Positions 15,505 to 25,514 of a DNA stretch of 30,840 bases are shown piece after piece (the first letter of the stretch is position 1; every line of letters begins with the position of its first letter). The translations under genes and the position numbers were made by a program. Origin of the DNA: Gallionella sp. (GTDB taxonomy: Bacteria; Pseudomonadota; Gammaproteobacteria; Burkholderiales; Gallionellaceae); contig JAUYGW010000218.1 of NCBI GenBank assembly GCA_030690245.1, positions 1 through 30,840 of the forward strand, in the 5' to 3' direction. Below the pieces are notes generated by a model. It made no database searches. It was not told where the DNA came from and saw nothing but the letters and a program-made list of their open reading frames with translations.

Positions 15505-16404
15505 ATGAACACTCACGACCACCCGCATAGCCACGACTACGGCCGCGCCTTTGCCATCGGCATCGCGCTCAATGTGCTGTTCGTGCTGGTCGAGGCGTTC
15601 TACGGCTGGCTGACGGATTCGCTCGCGCTGCTCTCCGACGCCGGGCACAACCTGAGCGACGTGCTGGGTTTGCTCATGGCCTGGGGCGGCTTCTACCTCG
15701 CGCGGCTGCGCCCCAGCCAGAGGCACACCTATGGCCTGGGGCGCGCGACCATGATGGCGGCGGTGTTCAATGCGCTGATCCTGCTGGTCGCGACAGGCGG
15801 CATCGTCTGGGAGGCCATCGCCAGGTTCTCCCATCCGGTGCCGATCCAGGGCGGCACCGTGATGGCGGTGGCCGCCATCGGCATCGCGATCAACGGCTTC
15901 ACCGCGTGGCTGTTCATGCCGCGCGGCGAGCGGTACGACCTCAACCTGCGCGGCGCGTATCTGCACATGGCGGCGGACACGCTGGTCTCGCTCGGGGTCG
16001 TCATCGCCGCCGCGCTCTTCATCTGGACCGGCTGGACCTGGCTCGACCCGGCGATCAGCCTGGTGATTGCAGTGGTGATCCTGCTCGGCACCTGGAACCT
16101 GCTGCACCCCGCGTTGCGCCTCTCGCTGGACGCCGTGCCGGCCTCGATCGAACTGGACGAAGTATCAAATTACCTGACCACTCTGCCCGGCGTCAGCGCG
16201 ATCCACGACCTGCATGTGTGGGCGATGAGCACCTCGGAAACCGCGCTGACCGTCCACCTGATCATGCCGGACGGGCATCCCGATGGCGATTTTCTGTACC
16301 GCGTCGCGAAAACGTTGCACGACAAATTCGACATCGACCACCCCACCATCCAGATCGAGACGGGCGAACACCCTTGCGTGCTGTCGGGGCATGCCGCACA
16401 TTGA
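15505..16404 (+). CDS. Cation diffusion facilitator (CzcD/ZitB-type) zinc exporter
   Basis: CDF-family exporter of 299 residues that should exchange cytoplasmic Zn2+ (or Co2+, Cd2+) for protons. The His-rich N-terminus MNTHDHPHSHD is followed by six predicted helices. The intramembrane zinc site is HxxxD-type: SDAGHNLSD in helix 2 and HMAADTLVS in helix 5. The cytoplasmic C-terminal domain (about 205-299) includes VSAIHDLHVWAMS and ends HPCVLSGHAAH. ATG 15505 has AAGGA upstream. It stands alone between two inverted repeats, and I see no metal-sensor gene beside it. The H/D pattern favours Zn2+. Confidence 0.92.
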   Translation: MNTHDHPHSHDYGRAFAIGIALNVLFVLVEAFYGWLTDSLALLSDAGHNLSDVLGLLMAWGGFYLARLRPSQRHTYGLGRATMMAAVFNALILLVATGGIVWEAIARFSHPVPIQGGTVMAVAAIGIAINGFTAWLFMPRGERYDLNLRGAYLHMAADTLVSLGVVIAAALFIWTGWTWLDPAISLVIAVVILLGTWNLLHPALRLSLDAVPASIELDEVSNYLTTLPGVSAIHDLHVWAMSTSETALTVHLIMPDGHPDGDFLYRVAKTLHDKFDIDHPTIQIETGEHPCVLSGHAAH

Positions 16405-16445
16405 ACCAATCAACCTGAAAAAAACCGATTAGCCACGGCCGATTA

Positions 16446-16518
16446 GCCACGGATAGACACGGATTAACACCGACAAAACCACTGCTTTTATCCGTGAACA
16501 TCCGTGTTAATCCGTGGC
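16446..16518. repeat. Inverted repeat at the end of the ATPase operon
   Basis: Arms 16446-16470 and 16494-16518 carry GCCACGGATTAACACGGAT-type sequence in opposite directions, with an additional partial unit just before. It touches the atpG stop codon (16519-16521). The structure could protect or end the ATPase transcript, though no T run is seen on the minus strand. Confidence 0.5.
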
Positions 16519-17379
16519 TCAATTGTGCCTGTCAGAATCCGCCCTCTGGCTCACCAGCGCCTCGGCGCTCAGCATGATGATCTCGATCTCCTCGATGATC
16601 TCCTCCTGGCGCAGCGCGTTGTAGCGTAGCCGCAGCTTGGCTTCGTCCTTCTCCAGGCGGCGGATGGCGCTATCCATGTGCTCGAGCCGCTTGCGGTTTT
16701 CCGCCATCAGCGAAGCGTAGAACACCTCGTGCAGCACGGCGTAAAGATACTGGCTGGTGAGCTGCGACAGGAACTGCGCCGGCTCCAGGTTGAGCAGCGG
16801 CGGATGCGAATAGGCCGGCCTCTTTTTTGGCAACTCCAGCGGCAGCAGCTGGCGCAGCCTTGGCGCGCCGCTTTCGTCGTCGTGGTATAGCGCACCGATG
16901 CGCCATGCCTCTTCCGGCCGCTGCTGCTGCAACTCGCCCAGCACTCCGGCCAAGCGCACCAGCGCCGCCGGTACTTCCTCCGCCACGCCGGGGCCTTCGA
17001 CGAAGGCGGCGATGCGCTTATCGTCATGCAGCTTAGCCTCCAGCCTGCGCCCCACCACCACCGCCAGCGTATCCTCCTGCTGCATGGCGGCCGCCAGCGG
17101 CGCGAGCAGCGTCTCGTTGTAATCGCCGCACAGGCCGCGCTCGGAGCCGAACACCAGCAGCAGTTGCCGCGCGCCGCCGGGATGCGCCGCGGTTTCCGGA
17201 TAGAAGCCGAGGAAATCCTGCGCGGCCGCTTCGATGCTGGCGACCGCGCGGCGCTGCGTGCCCAGGAAGGACTCCAGGCGGTGCGTTTCCAGCAAGGCCA
17301 GATTTTTCATCGCGACCATGATGCCGTCGATTTCGTCCAGCGTCGCGAGCCGCCCCTTTACCTCACGCCGCTTGCTCAT
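16519..17379 (-). CDS. atpG: N-type ATP synthase gamma subunit
   Basis: Central rotor shaft of the rotary ATPase, 286 residues. The N-terminal helix region reads [18 protein letters not shown], the central domain has the conserved [12 protein letters not shown], and the C-terminal helix contains [33 protein letters not shown]. It is the last gene of the operon and overlaps atpA by 17 bases. It is more divergent than standard F-type gamma subunits, as expected for the N-type. Confidence 0.93.
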   Translation of the reverse strand: MSKRREVKGRLATLDEIDGIMVAMKNLALLETHRLESFLGTQRRAVASIEAAAQDFLGFYPETAAHPGGARQLLLVFGSERGLCGDYNETLLAPLAAAMQQEDTLAVVVGRRLEAKLHDDKRIAAFVEGPGVAEEVPAALVRLAGVLGELQQQRPEEAWRIGALYHDDESGAPRLRQLLPLELPKKRPAYSHPPLLNLEPAQFLSQLTSQYLYAVLHEVFYASLMAENRKRLEHMDSAIRRLEKDEAKLRLRYNALRQEEIIEEIEIIMLSAEALVSQRADSDRHN

Positions 17380-18862
17380 CCGAAGAGGCCTCCGCCTCGC
17401 TCAGCCACGCATGCACCAGGCTCTTCCACTGGTCGCGCGCCTCTTCGATGCTGACCCTGGCATGCTCGACCTGTTGTTGCAGCGATGCCAGACGCTGTTT
17501 CACCTTCCCCGGCTCGACGTTGTCGAACAGCCCCTCGTTGTAAGCCACCAGCCATGCCATTTGAAACTCGATGGACAGCGGATTGAGCAGATCCTGCTTG
17601 AGCATTTCGCGCAACGTCTGGCCGCGCCGGATGCGCGCTTCCATGCTGGCTTCCAGCCGCGAGCCGAAGCGGGTGAACACTTCCAGCTCGAGGAACTGCA
17701 AGTAATCCAGCTTCATGCGCCCCGCTTCCTTCTTGATGTTGGGGTGCTGGGCGTTGCCGCCGATGCGCGACACCGAGCGGGTGACATCGATCGCCGGCAG
17801 GAATCCGCGCGCAAACAGGTCGTGATCGAGATAAATCTGGCCGTCGGTGATCGAGATCAGGTTGGTGGGAATATACGAGGAGATTTCGCCCTGCTCGGTT
17901 TCGATGATCGGCAGCGCGGCCATGCTGCCGCCGCCATGTTTCGCCGACAGGCGCGTGGAGCGTTCCAGCAGGCGCGCATGCAGGTAGAAAATATCTCCCG
18001 GATACGCCTCGCGTCCGGGCGGGCGGCGCAGCAGCAACGAAAGCTCGCGGTAGCTGCGCGCATGGGTGGTGAGGTCGTCGTAGACGATCAGCGTGTCCCG
18101 CCCCTGCCAGGTCCACGCGTCGGCCACGGCGCAGCCGGCGAACGGCGCGAGGTATTTCAGGCCGGGCATCGCCGTGGCTTCCGCGACCACCAGCGTGGTG
18201 TAGTCCAGCGCGCCCGCACGGCGCAGGGTTTCGATGGTGTTCACCACGGCGGATCGCTTCTGCCCGATCAGCACGTAGACGCAATAGACGTTCTTGCCGC
18301 GCTGGTTGATCACCGCATCGACGGCGAGCGCGCTCTTGCCGGTGCCGTTGTCGCCGATGATCAATTGCCGCTGTCCCTTGCCGACGGGAATCAGCGTATC
18401 GATGATCTTGTTGCCGGTATACATCGGCTGCTCCACGAAATCGCGCGCGATGATCGGCGGCGAACGCACGTCGAGCAGCCGGTGCGCATGGGGATTGAGC
18501 GGCCCGCCGTCGTCAAGCGGCGCGCCGAGCGGGTCGATCACCCGGCCCAGCAATTCGTCGCCGACCCCAATGCTCAGCCGCCTGCCGGTGAGGAAGGCCG
18601 ATGTGCCCGCAGTCAACCGCTCGGTCTGGCGCAGCAGGATCGCGCCGATCCGGTTGCGCGCCAAGTGGAACACCAGCGCGCTGCTGCCGTCTTCGAGTTG
18701 CACGATCTCGTCCATGCGCGCCGAAGGCAGGCCGCTGATCCAGGCAATGCCGTCGCCGACCGACACCACCGTGCCCTGCTCGGACAGGCGCAGCGCATAA
18801 CGATACTGCGCCAGCCACTCGGCCTGTGCGGCGAGCGGCGAATCAGCGGTCAACATAACCAT
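17363..18862 (-). CDS. atpA: N-type ATP synthase alpha subunit
   Basis: Non-catalytic nucleotide-binding subunit of the F1 head, 499 residues. Walker A is GDNGTGKSA (about residues 170-178), followed by [10 protein letters not shown], Walker B in [10 protein letters not shown], and the Arg-finger region [12 protein letters not shown]. An unusually long antisense open frame opposite this gene is a GC-driven shadow. The start is MVMLTADSP at 18862, with MLTADSP at 18856 as an alternative; GTGGTGA upstream is a weak ribosome-binding site. The 83-base gap to atpF holds a palindromic repeat. Confidence 0.95.
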   Translation of the reverse strand: MVMLTADSPLAAQAEWLAQYRYALRLSEQGTVVSVGDGIAWISGLPSARMDEIVQLEDGSSALVFHLARNRIGAILLRQTERLTAGTSAFLTGRRLSIGVGDELLGRVIDPLGAPLDDGGPLNPHAHRLLDVRSPPIIARDFVEQPMYTGNKIIDTLIPVGKGQRQLIIGDNGTGKSALAVDAVINQRGKNVYCVYVLIGQKRSAVVNTIETLRRAGALDYTTLVVAEATAMPGLKYLAPFAGCAVADAWTWQGRDTLIVYDDLTTHARSYRELSLLLRRPPGREAYPGDIFYLHARLLERSTRLSAKHGGGSMAALPIIETEQGEISSYIPTNLISITDGQIYLDHDLFARGFLPAIDVTRSVSRIGGNAQHPNIKKEAGRMKLDYLQFLELEVFTRFGSRLEASMEARIRRGQTLREMLKQDLLNPLSIEFQMAWLVAYNEGLFDNVEPGKVKQRLASLQQQVEHARVSIEEARDQWKSLVHAWLSEAEASSDEQAA

Positions 18863-18876
18863 TCACCACGAACTGG

Positions 18877-18925
18877 GTAGGGGCGAATTCATTCGCCCAT
18901 TTCGTGCGGATAAATCCGCACCTAC
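18877..18925. repeat. Palindromic repeat at the atpF-atpA junction
   Basis: Hairpin-forming sequence beginning GTAGGGGCGAATTCATTCGC and ending TCCGCACCTAC. It is related to the central hairpins at 13785-13842 and 21136-21193, but without their flanking parts. Confidence 0.6.
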
Positions 18926-18945
18926 AAACATTTCCGCCACAAAAT

Positions 18946-19695
18946 TTATCCGGCATGGCGCAGCGCACCGCTGAAGAATTTCAATTCGTCGCGCAGGTTG
19001 GCGTGCAGTATCCACGGCCCGATGCTCACATGGAAACCCGCCAGCAATTCCGGATTCTCGCGGTATTCGACCGGCAGCGTCTTGCCGGTCGCTTCGGCCA
19101 GCACGCGCGCCAGTTCGGCACGCCGGCCTTCATCGAGCGCAAACGCGCTCTGCACCCTGAGCTGCAATCCGGGTGCGGCGGCGGCCTCCGCCACGGCGCG
19201 TTTATCCTCGGCGCGCAACCCGCGCAAGTCCTCCAGCAACAGCGCATACAGCCGCGCCTCGAGTTCCGGCGTGGCCACGCGGCTCAGCAACCTGGCGGAA
19301 AACGCCGCCCCCTGCGCGATGCCCTGTTCCTCGACGCTACGCTGTAAATCATGCTGACGCCGCTCGTCCAGCACGCGCCGCCGTTCGCGCTCTTCGGCAA
19401 CGGAAGTTTCCAGTGCGGCCATCAGGCGTCCGCGCTCCGCCGCCAATTCCTCGCGTAGCCGCGCCTGGGCCGCTTCCTTGTCTTTTTCCCATTGCGCCAG
19501 TTCGCGCTCGCAACGCTGTTTGAACTCACCCGCCTCGGCTTCGATGCGCTTCGCATCGGCCAGCGTCTTCTCGACGCCGGCGCGGCGTCGGGCGATGACA
19601 TCGAGCACCGGGCGATACAAAAACCGCTTCAGGATCCAGACCAGGATCAGGAAGTTGATGATTTCGAGGGTGAAGGTCGTCCAGTCGAATTCCAC
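18946..19695 (-). CDS. atpF: N-type ATP synthase b subunit with delta-like C-terminus
   Basis: Peripheral stalk protein of 249 residues. One N-terminal membrane helix (ITNF-type segment TLEIINFLILVWILKRFLY) is followed by a long charged coiled coil to about residue 150. The C-terminal 100 residues are not coiled: LQLRVQSAFALDEGRRAELARVL and the stretch up to HANLRDELKFF resemble the C-terminal part of the F-type delta subunit. N-type operons carry no separate delta gene, so this end probably anchors the stalk to the F1 head. The family assignment is firm; the delta likeness is from pattern comparison only. The c-subunit gene is 15 bases upstream. Confidence 0.9.
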   Translation of the reverse strand: MEFDWTTFTLEIINFLILVWILKRFLYRPVLDVIARRRAGVEKTLADAKRIEAEAGEFKQRCERELAQWEKDKEAAQARLREELAAERGRLMAALETSVAEERERRRVLDERRQHDLQRSVEEQGIAQGAAFSARLLSRVATPELEARLYALLLEDLRGLRAEDKRAVAEAAAAPGLQLRVQSAFALDEGRRAELARVLAEATGKTLPVEYRENPELLAGFHVSIGPWILHANLRDELKFFSGALRHAG

Positions 19696-19710
19696 GGTCA
19701 GCCCCGGCGC

Positions 19711-19977
19711 TTAAGGGATCAGGTATTGCAACAGCGGGTTGCGGAACAGGATGATCAGCACGATCACCAGCACGTAGATCGCCAGCGATTCGATCATCGC
19801 GAGGCCGATGAACAGCGTGCGCGTAATCGCTTTCTCCGCTTCCGGCTGGCGCGCCAGCGCGTCGAGTGCCGAGCCGATCGCGCGTCCCATCGCCAGTGCC
19901 GGGAACATCACGCCGAGCGCAATCGCCAGCGCCGCCCCGACCGTGGAAAGTACCGTAAACCATGTCATGTCATCCAT
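19711..19977 (-). CDS. atpE: N-type ATP synthase c subunit
   Basis: Rotor ring protein of 88 residues with two hydrophobic helices joined by the polar loop ARQPEAE. The ion-binding carboxylate is E63, followed by S64 and Y68 in ESLAIY. That resembles Na+-binding c subunits, but the helix-1 ligand (Gln32 in Ilyobacter) is replaced by M30 (ALAMGRA), and the glycine-rich helix-packing motif is bulkier (GVMFPALAMG). Proton coupling is therefore at least as likely as Na+. The start is placed at ATG 19977 with AAGGGG upstream; ATG 19983 is possible. It overlaps the atpB stop by 8 bases. Confidence 0.93.
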   Translation of the reverse strand: MDDMTWFTVLSTVGAALAIALGVMFPALAMGRAIGSALDALARQPEAEKAITRTLFIGLAMIESLAIYVLVIVLIILFRNPLLQYLIP

Positions 19978-20659
19978 TGCCATCCCCTTCCTCGTTGCGT
20001 TCAAGATTCTGTTGCGACTGCATGGCGCCCGCCACGTAGATCAATGCCAGCATGCCGAAAATATACGCCTGCACCGTCGCCTCGACGATGTGCAGCATCA
20101 ATAACGGCACCGGCGCCAGCAGCCCCGCCACCAGCAACACCAGCAAAGCCGCCATTTCCAAGCTCATGATGTTGCCGAACAAACGCACCGCCAGCGCGGC
20201 GGTGCGCGTCACTTCGCTGATCAGGTGGAACGGCAGCAGGATCGGGCTGGGGCTGAGGTAGTGCCGCAGGTAACGCCGCACCCCCTCGCTGCGCACGCCG
20301 AACCAATGCACCGAAAAGAACACCAGCAGCGCGAGCCCGGAGGTCACCGACAGGTTCCCCATCGGCGAATGCAGTCCCGGGATAATGCCGAGCAGATTCG
20401 AAATCAGGATGTATATCCACAGCGTGCCGATGAACGGCAGCAGCAGTTGCGCGCGCCCCGGCAGCACCGCGTCGATGGCCGTCTCGATGGCCGACACCAC
20501 GCCTTCCAGCGTGGTCTGCAACGGGCCGGGGTCGAGCGTCAAATGCCGCGTGGCCAGCCAGCAGAACAGCGTCAATGCCAGCATCACGCCCCAGGTGGTC
20601 GCGACGACCGAGGTGATCGCAAACGGCCCGAGGTGAAACCAGATGGCTGCGGCTTCCAT
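19970..20659 (-). CDS. atpB: N-type ATP synthase a subunit
   Basis: Membrane stator subunit of 229 residues that forms the ion half-channels. The essential Arg lies in the conserved RTAALAVRLFGNIMS. Five or six helices are visible. The start is MEAAAIWFHLGP at 20659; the open frame runs upstream into a repeat, but that extension has no family similarity. AGAGG 8 bases before the ATG comes from the end of the inserted element at 20662-20799. The start codon sits inside an 8-base sequence (TTCCATTA on the + strand) that is repeated on the other side of that element, at the atpQ stop. Confidence 0.94.
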   Translation of the reverse strand: MEAAAIWFHLGPFAITSVVATTWGVMLALTLFCWLATRHLTLDPGPLQTTLEGVVSAIETAIDAVLPGRAQLLLPFIGTLWIYILISNLLGIIPGLHSPMGNLSVTSGLALLVFFSVHWFGVRSEGVRRYLRHYLSPSPILLPFHLISEVTRTAALAVRLFGNIMSLEMAALLVLLVAGLLAPVPLLMLHIVEATVQAYIFGMLALIYVAGAMQSQQNLERNEEGDGNG

Positions 20660-20661
20660 TA

Positions 20662-20799
20662 TGGAGCCTCTAGAAATTCTTTTTGCGGGATGAAGCGCAA
20701 GGAGCCGCGCAGCGAATGACGAAACATATCGGATTGATAGGCGAGGAGTGAGCGAGCACGCGACGCTGCGATTCGCCCGCAAAATGGATTTATAGAGGT
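20662..20799. mobile_element. MITE-like insertion between atpQ and atpB
   Basis: A 138-base non-coding element with terminal inverted repeats at 20667-20689 and 20776-20798 (20 of 23 positions match). It is flanked by the direct repeat TTCCATTA at 20654-20661 and 20800-20807, which looks like an 8-base target duplication. The left copy contains the atpB start codon and the right copy the atpQ stop codon. No transposase is encoded, so it would need one in trans. Confidence 0.65.
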
Positions 20800-20804
20800 T
20801 TCCA

Positions 20805-21077
20805 TTAATCATGCTCCCGTACAAATATGTAGACATTGATGACGCCGACGACCAGCCCGGCCAACAACAAGCCTATCGTCCAGTAGATCGAATAGCCCTG
20901 CGCCATGTTGTCCAGCCAGTTGCCGAGGTAGGCACCGAGGATCATCGGCAGCACGAACAGCAATGCCAGCGTACCCATGAATACCGATTGCGCGAGCAGC
21001 GTGGGGCGTTCTTTCTCCGCACGCTGCATGCGCTTCACCTGTTTCTCCACCGCCCGGCGTAACTGTTCGTCGTTCAT
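20805..21077 (-). CDS. atpQ: N-type ATPase small membrane subunit AtpQ (AtpI/AtpZ-like)
   Basis: Protein of 90 residues with a charged N-terminus (EKQVKRMQRAEKERP) and two membrane helices (about 28-50 and 61-85) of the AtpI/AtpZ type. In N-type operons this gene is AtpQ and is thought to help assembly or ion delivery. The start is MNDEQLRR at 21077, with AGAGGAAG upstream inside the repeat element; the frame extends to 21113, but those codons are repeat sequence. The usual next gene, atpR, is absent and the MITE-like element stands in its place. Confidence 0.8.
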   Translation of the reverse strand: MNDEQLRRAVEKQVKRMQRAEKERPTLLAQSVFMGTLALLFVLPMILGAYLGNWLDNMAQGYSIYWTIGLLLAGLVVGVINVYIFVREHD

Positions 21078-21219
21078 CCTATCTTCCTCTGTTGGCGAAG
21101 AATGTTCGGGCATTTCAACGGATTATGCTGCTTCTGTAGGTGCGAATTTATTCGCACGCTCGATGAGTTATGTGCGAATAAATTCGCACCTACGAACCCA
21201 TCAACTGAGTTTTTCAGGT

Positions 21220-21220
<1 letters not shown>
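21076..21220. repeat. About 145-base dispersed repeat, copy 2, between atpC and atpQ
   Basis: Opposite-orientation copy of 13758-13912. It fills the gap from the atpQ start to the atpC stop. The central hairpin is 21136-21193. On the minus strand its end reads AGAGGAAGATAGGATG, so it supplies both the ribosome-binding site and the sequence up to the atpQ ATG. Confidence 0.75.
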
Positions 21221-23045
<1,825 letters not shown>

Positions 23046-23229
23046 TTAGGTGACGGAATCATCGTATCAGAAAATTCATCCACCCCAGAACTCGGCCTGC
23101 CTGGCGAAACGCCGGATGGCCTTGCGCAATGCGCCGGAAATTAACTTGTTTCTTGCATATTGCCCAATAGCGGACGCTCAACACTAAAAACGGAGTGACA
23201 TTTCCCAGGGCATCCTGCGCACAGTGCAG

Positions 23230-23628
23230 CTATGCCGGAATATCATCGATCAATTCAGGATGCTTATCCAATAGCCGGAACAGATTGATCACTGCGGCGA
23301 CAGGTTTTGCCTTGCCATTCTCGTATCGGGAAAAGGCATTCACACCACCACCCGCGATTGCCGCGGCACGCCGCTGTGAAAGTTTGAGTTTCTTGCGAAT
23401 GCGGGCGAGCTCGGCTGCTTCTTCCGCGTCGACTTTCAGCCGCAGCTTTTCAAATGCTTCTGCATACCGCGCACCGTCATTACCCGCAAACTCCACTTCC
23501 CCGCACTCTGGACAATGCCAGCCGTCCACCGTACGAACAGTAGCGCGATGGCCACGGTATTCGATCACGCAATCCTTCTTGCCGCGAATCATGTCGCCTT
23601 TTTCGCAATTCAGGCACAGGTGTTTCAT
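23230..23628 (-). CDS. mqsA: MqsA-family antitoxin
   Basis: Type II antitoxin of 132 residues. The N-terminal zinc domain has two CxxC pairs (CLNCEKG and CPECGEVEF). The C-terminal Xre-type helix-turn-helix contains GGGVNAFSRYENGKAKP, which is the MqsA signature, and ends HPELIDDIP. It neutralises MqsR and represses the operon by binding a palindrome. It follows mqsR by one base, the toxin-first order typical of mqsRA. Confidence 0.93.
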   Translation of the reverse strand: MKHLCLNCEKGDMIRGKKDCVIEYRGHRATVRTVDGWHCPECGEVEFAGNDGARYAEAFEKLRLKVDAEEAAELARIRKKLKLSQRRAAAIAGGGVNAFSRYENGKAKPVAAVINLFRLLDKHPELIDDIPA

Positions 23629-23629
23629 T

Positions 23630-23935
23630 TCATTTCTCCTTGAATTGGATCACTACGGTTCCGTTTTCACGCAAAGTGACCTTGATGTAAGCCATCAAAC
23701 CTGACTTTAGTCTCGCGTGATATACGTCTTGCCAAATCGTGTGATCGGCATGCGTAGTCATACTCTTGTAAAAGTCCTTCTGTTTGAGGCCTAACACCAC
23801 ATTCACTGCCTGCTCGCCGGAAAGCCCCAATGCCGCTGCTCCAGTCAAAGCGGTGGCGGTAAATGCATTGACACCCCTTGCTTCAACAACTCGCCAAACC
23901 TCGAATAGCGGGTAATGTGGCTTCTTTTTTTCCAT
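23630..23935 (-). CDS. mqsR: MqsR-family mRNA interferase toxin
   Basis: RNase toxin of 101 residues with a RelE-like fold; MqsR cuts mRNA mainly at GCU. The family block DFYKSMTTHADHTIWQDVYHARL is at about residues 54-76 and the C-terminus is VVIQFKEK. The conserved K, Y and R residues of the active site appear present (K56, Y81 and R73 regions). It is full length, so the module is probably functional. It starts 8 bases after the operator palindrome. Confidence 0.93.
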   Translation of the reverse strand: MEKKKPHYPLFEVWRVVEARGVNAFTATALTGAAALGLSGEQAVNVVLGLKQKDFYKSMTTHADHTIWQDVYHARLKSGLMAYIKVTLRENGTVVIQFKEK

Positions 23936-23943
23936 GCGGCAAT

Positions 23944-23960
23944 ATAACCTATTAGGTTAT
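23944..23960. promoter_or_regulatory. MqsA operator palindrome
   Basis: Perfect palindrome ATAACCT-ATT-AGGTTAT just before mqsR. It matches the AACCT-N3-AGGTT palindromes bound by MqsA in Escherichia coli, so it should mediate autoregulation. Confidence 0.85.
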
Positions 23961-24083
23961 GAATAACAAATACATGGGATGACTCCAATCCAGTGGGCTG
24001 GCAAGTTATATTGCCTGACAGCAGGCGGTCATGACATGCGGCAACCGACACAAACCAGACGGACGAAATTCTCCGAAGCCGAC

Positions 24084-24129
24084 ACTCAACGTTTAAGCTC
24101 AGGCATACCCTCGGAGCGCAGTGTTAGGC
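24084..24129 (-). repeat. attC-like site at the end of the DUF262-HNH gene
   Basis: On the minus strand the site begins GCCTAAC (matches R'' RYYYAAC) and ends GTTGAGT (matches R' GTTRRRY). In between, GCTC and GAGC can pair as the inner arms. The total is 46 bases, short but within the range of attC sites. The gene's TAA stop lies inside the R'' box, as in integron cassettes. Confidence 0.55.
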
Positions 24130-25476
24130 CGCTCCTACATCACTTCTTGGCCTTGCCCAGTTGCAGTAACGATGAGTCAACCTTGCGTTTTCAGGAATTG
24201 TTTTTCCGCCTGTCCAATATTGCTTGATATGGTCAATTGCAGCATCGTCTGTAGATTGAATTCGCTGATTGCATATGGCACAGGTGGGATTAGATGCCAT
24301 CATTTCCTCCTTGAGTTTGTATGAAAAGCAACGTGGTTCCTTTTGATAGATGCCGAGAATGCCTTGCAATGTTTGCCGCCACTTATCAAACCGTGTCGTA
24401 ACTGCTTGAACAGAGCTCGTGGACAGCTCAATTGAATCCACGAACTCCTGATCTCCGGTCATTAGGATAACGAGAGCCTCTTTGATTGAATCAAGGTTCT
24501 GGAATGCCTTGTTCTTATCCTCCTTAGCAAAGGAGTACATGAGAATGTCGTATAGAGACGTGTTGAATTTCTTGGGTTCCCAATACCCGTTTGGCTGGCC
24601 ATCTTTGCCCTTGTAATATCTCTTGAAAGAATTTTTGTCGAAAGCGGACCGGATTATTTGGCAGGAGTTTTTAAATGCAGCCTTTAACTCGTCAAGTTCT
24701 TTTTCTGCTATGTCTCGCTTTTCTCTCGCTTCTGCGTTTAAGAAGTCACGAATTGGCGCTTTGTAATTAAGGTATGTTTTGTGATAGAAAGCGCAGAAGC
24801 GCAAGACAAGCTCCTTATCTTTCATTCGCTTGTCCGGTGATTTGAGTCCACAGATGTACATGAAATCAGGATCAGCGGCCATTTCTTTGAGCGCCACATT
24901 GAAATTGCCACGGTATAGGCAGTTTCTTAACTCCTGATCGTTCAACTGAACCGAGCCGGTGTTGAGTCTCTCGAAGATTTCAAATTTTAGGTTCTCGCTG
25001 GAATCTTTCTGGAATGTGATGGCGCGTATCTTGTAATAACGAATCTTGTCCTGCAGTTCCTCTGTCAATTCACTAAATTTCTTCCCGTTGAGTTCGGAAC
25101 ACACAACCAGCCCACTTAGCTTGAAATGTTTCCCGTCGGGGAATACTCCATCAATGAATGAGAAGAATGACGTGAGACGCTGCTGACCATCAATTACATA
25201 TTCCTTGCCGTCTTGCTCTTCAGAGAGATAAATGATCGGAAGCGGAATTTGCAGGATTGCTGATTCCATCAGTTTGCTTGCCTTGGATGCGTCCCAAACA
25301 TACTGACGCTGAAAATCCGGCTGTAGAACAAGCCTTCCTCTCTTCTGCTTGTTGTAAAGAGAATCAATTTCAGGATCTCCGCTAGATGTGAAGATTCGAT
25401 TGTCCTTCTGAGGTATTAAAACCACTTCATCGTTTTCATCATCGAAACTGAGATCAACATCTTCATTGGCTTCCAT
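24124..25476 (-). CDS. DUF262 and HNH domain protein, probable defence nuclease
   Basis: A 450-residue protein. The DUF262 (GmrS/ParB-like) domain has QPDFQRQYVWD at about 52-62 and the nucleotide-binding motif VIDGQQRLTSF at 94-104. The last 50 residues form an HNH-type nuclease: CAIC at 399-402, AIDHI, GGKTIPENARLTHRYCN. Such proteins include modification-dependent restriction enzymes of the GmrSD type and other phage-defence nucleases. A ribosome-binding site AAGGAG precedes ATG 25476. Base composition is more AT-rich than the flanking operons, indicating transfer. It ends in an attC-like site and begins just after another, so it fits a single gene cassette. Confidence 0.85.
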   Translation of the reverse strand: MEANEDVDLSFDDENDEVVLIPQKDNRIFTSSGDPEIDSLYNKQKRGRLVLQPDFQRQYVWDASKASKLMESAILQIPLPIIYLSEEQDGKEYVIDGQQRLTSFFSFIDGVFPDGKHFKLSGLVVCSELNGKKFSELTEELQDKIRYYKIRAITFQKDSSENLKFEIFERLNTGSVQLNDQELRNCLYRGNFNVALKEMAADPDFMYICGLKSPDKRMKDKELVLRFCAFYHKTYLNYKAPIRDFLNAEAREKRDIAEKELDELKAAFKNSCQIIRSAFDKNSFKRYYKGKDGQPNGYWEPKKFNTSLYDILMYSFAKEDKNKAFQNLDSIKEALVILMTGDQEFVDSIELSTSSVQAVTTRFDKWRQTLQGILGIYQKEPRCFSYKLKEEMMASNPTCAICNQRIQSTDDAAIDHIKQYWTGGKTIPENARLTHRYCNWARPRSDVGAA

Positions 25477-25514
25477 AATTTCTCCTTATTTCCTGCACCA
25501 TATCTACAAAAGCG

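Noticed and set aside
15277..16107. 276-codon minus-strand frame
   Set aside because: Antisense to the CDF exporter and the end of the fusion protein; composition is His/Gln/Arg-biased.
17234..18880. 548-codon + strand open frame
   Set aside because: Antisense shadow of atpA; no domain features, and the minus strand has Walker motifs.
23170..23230. attC site downstream of mqsA
   Set aside because: Only an R'-like GTTGAGC is present; no R'' box or inner arms pair with it, so mqsRA is not called a cassette.
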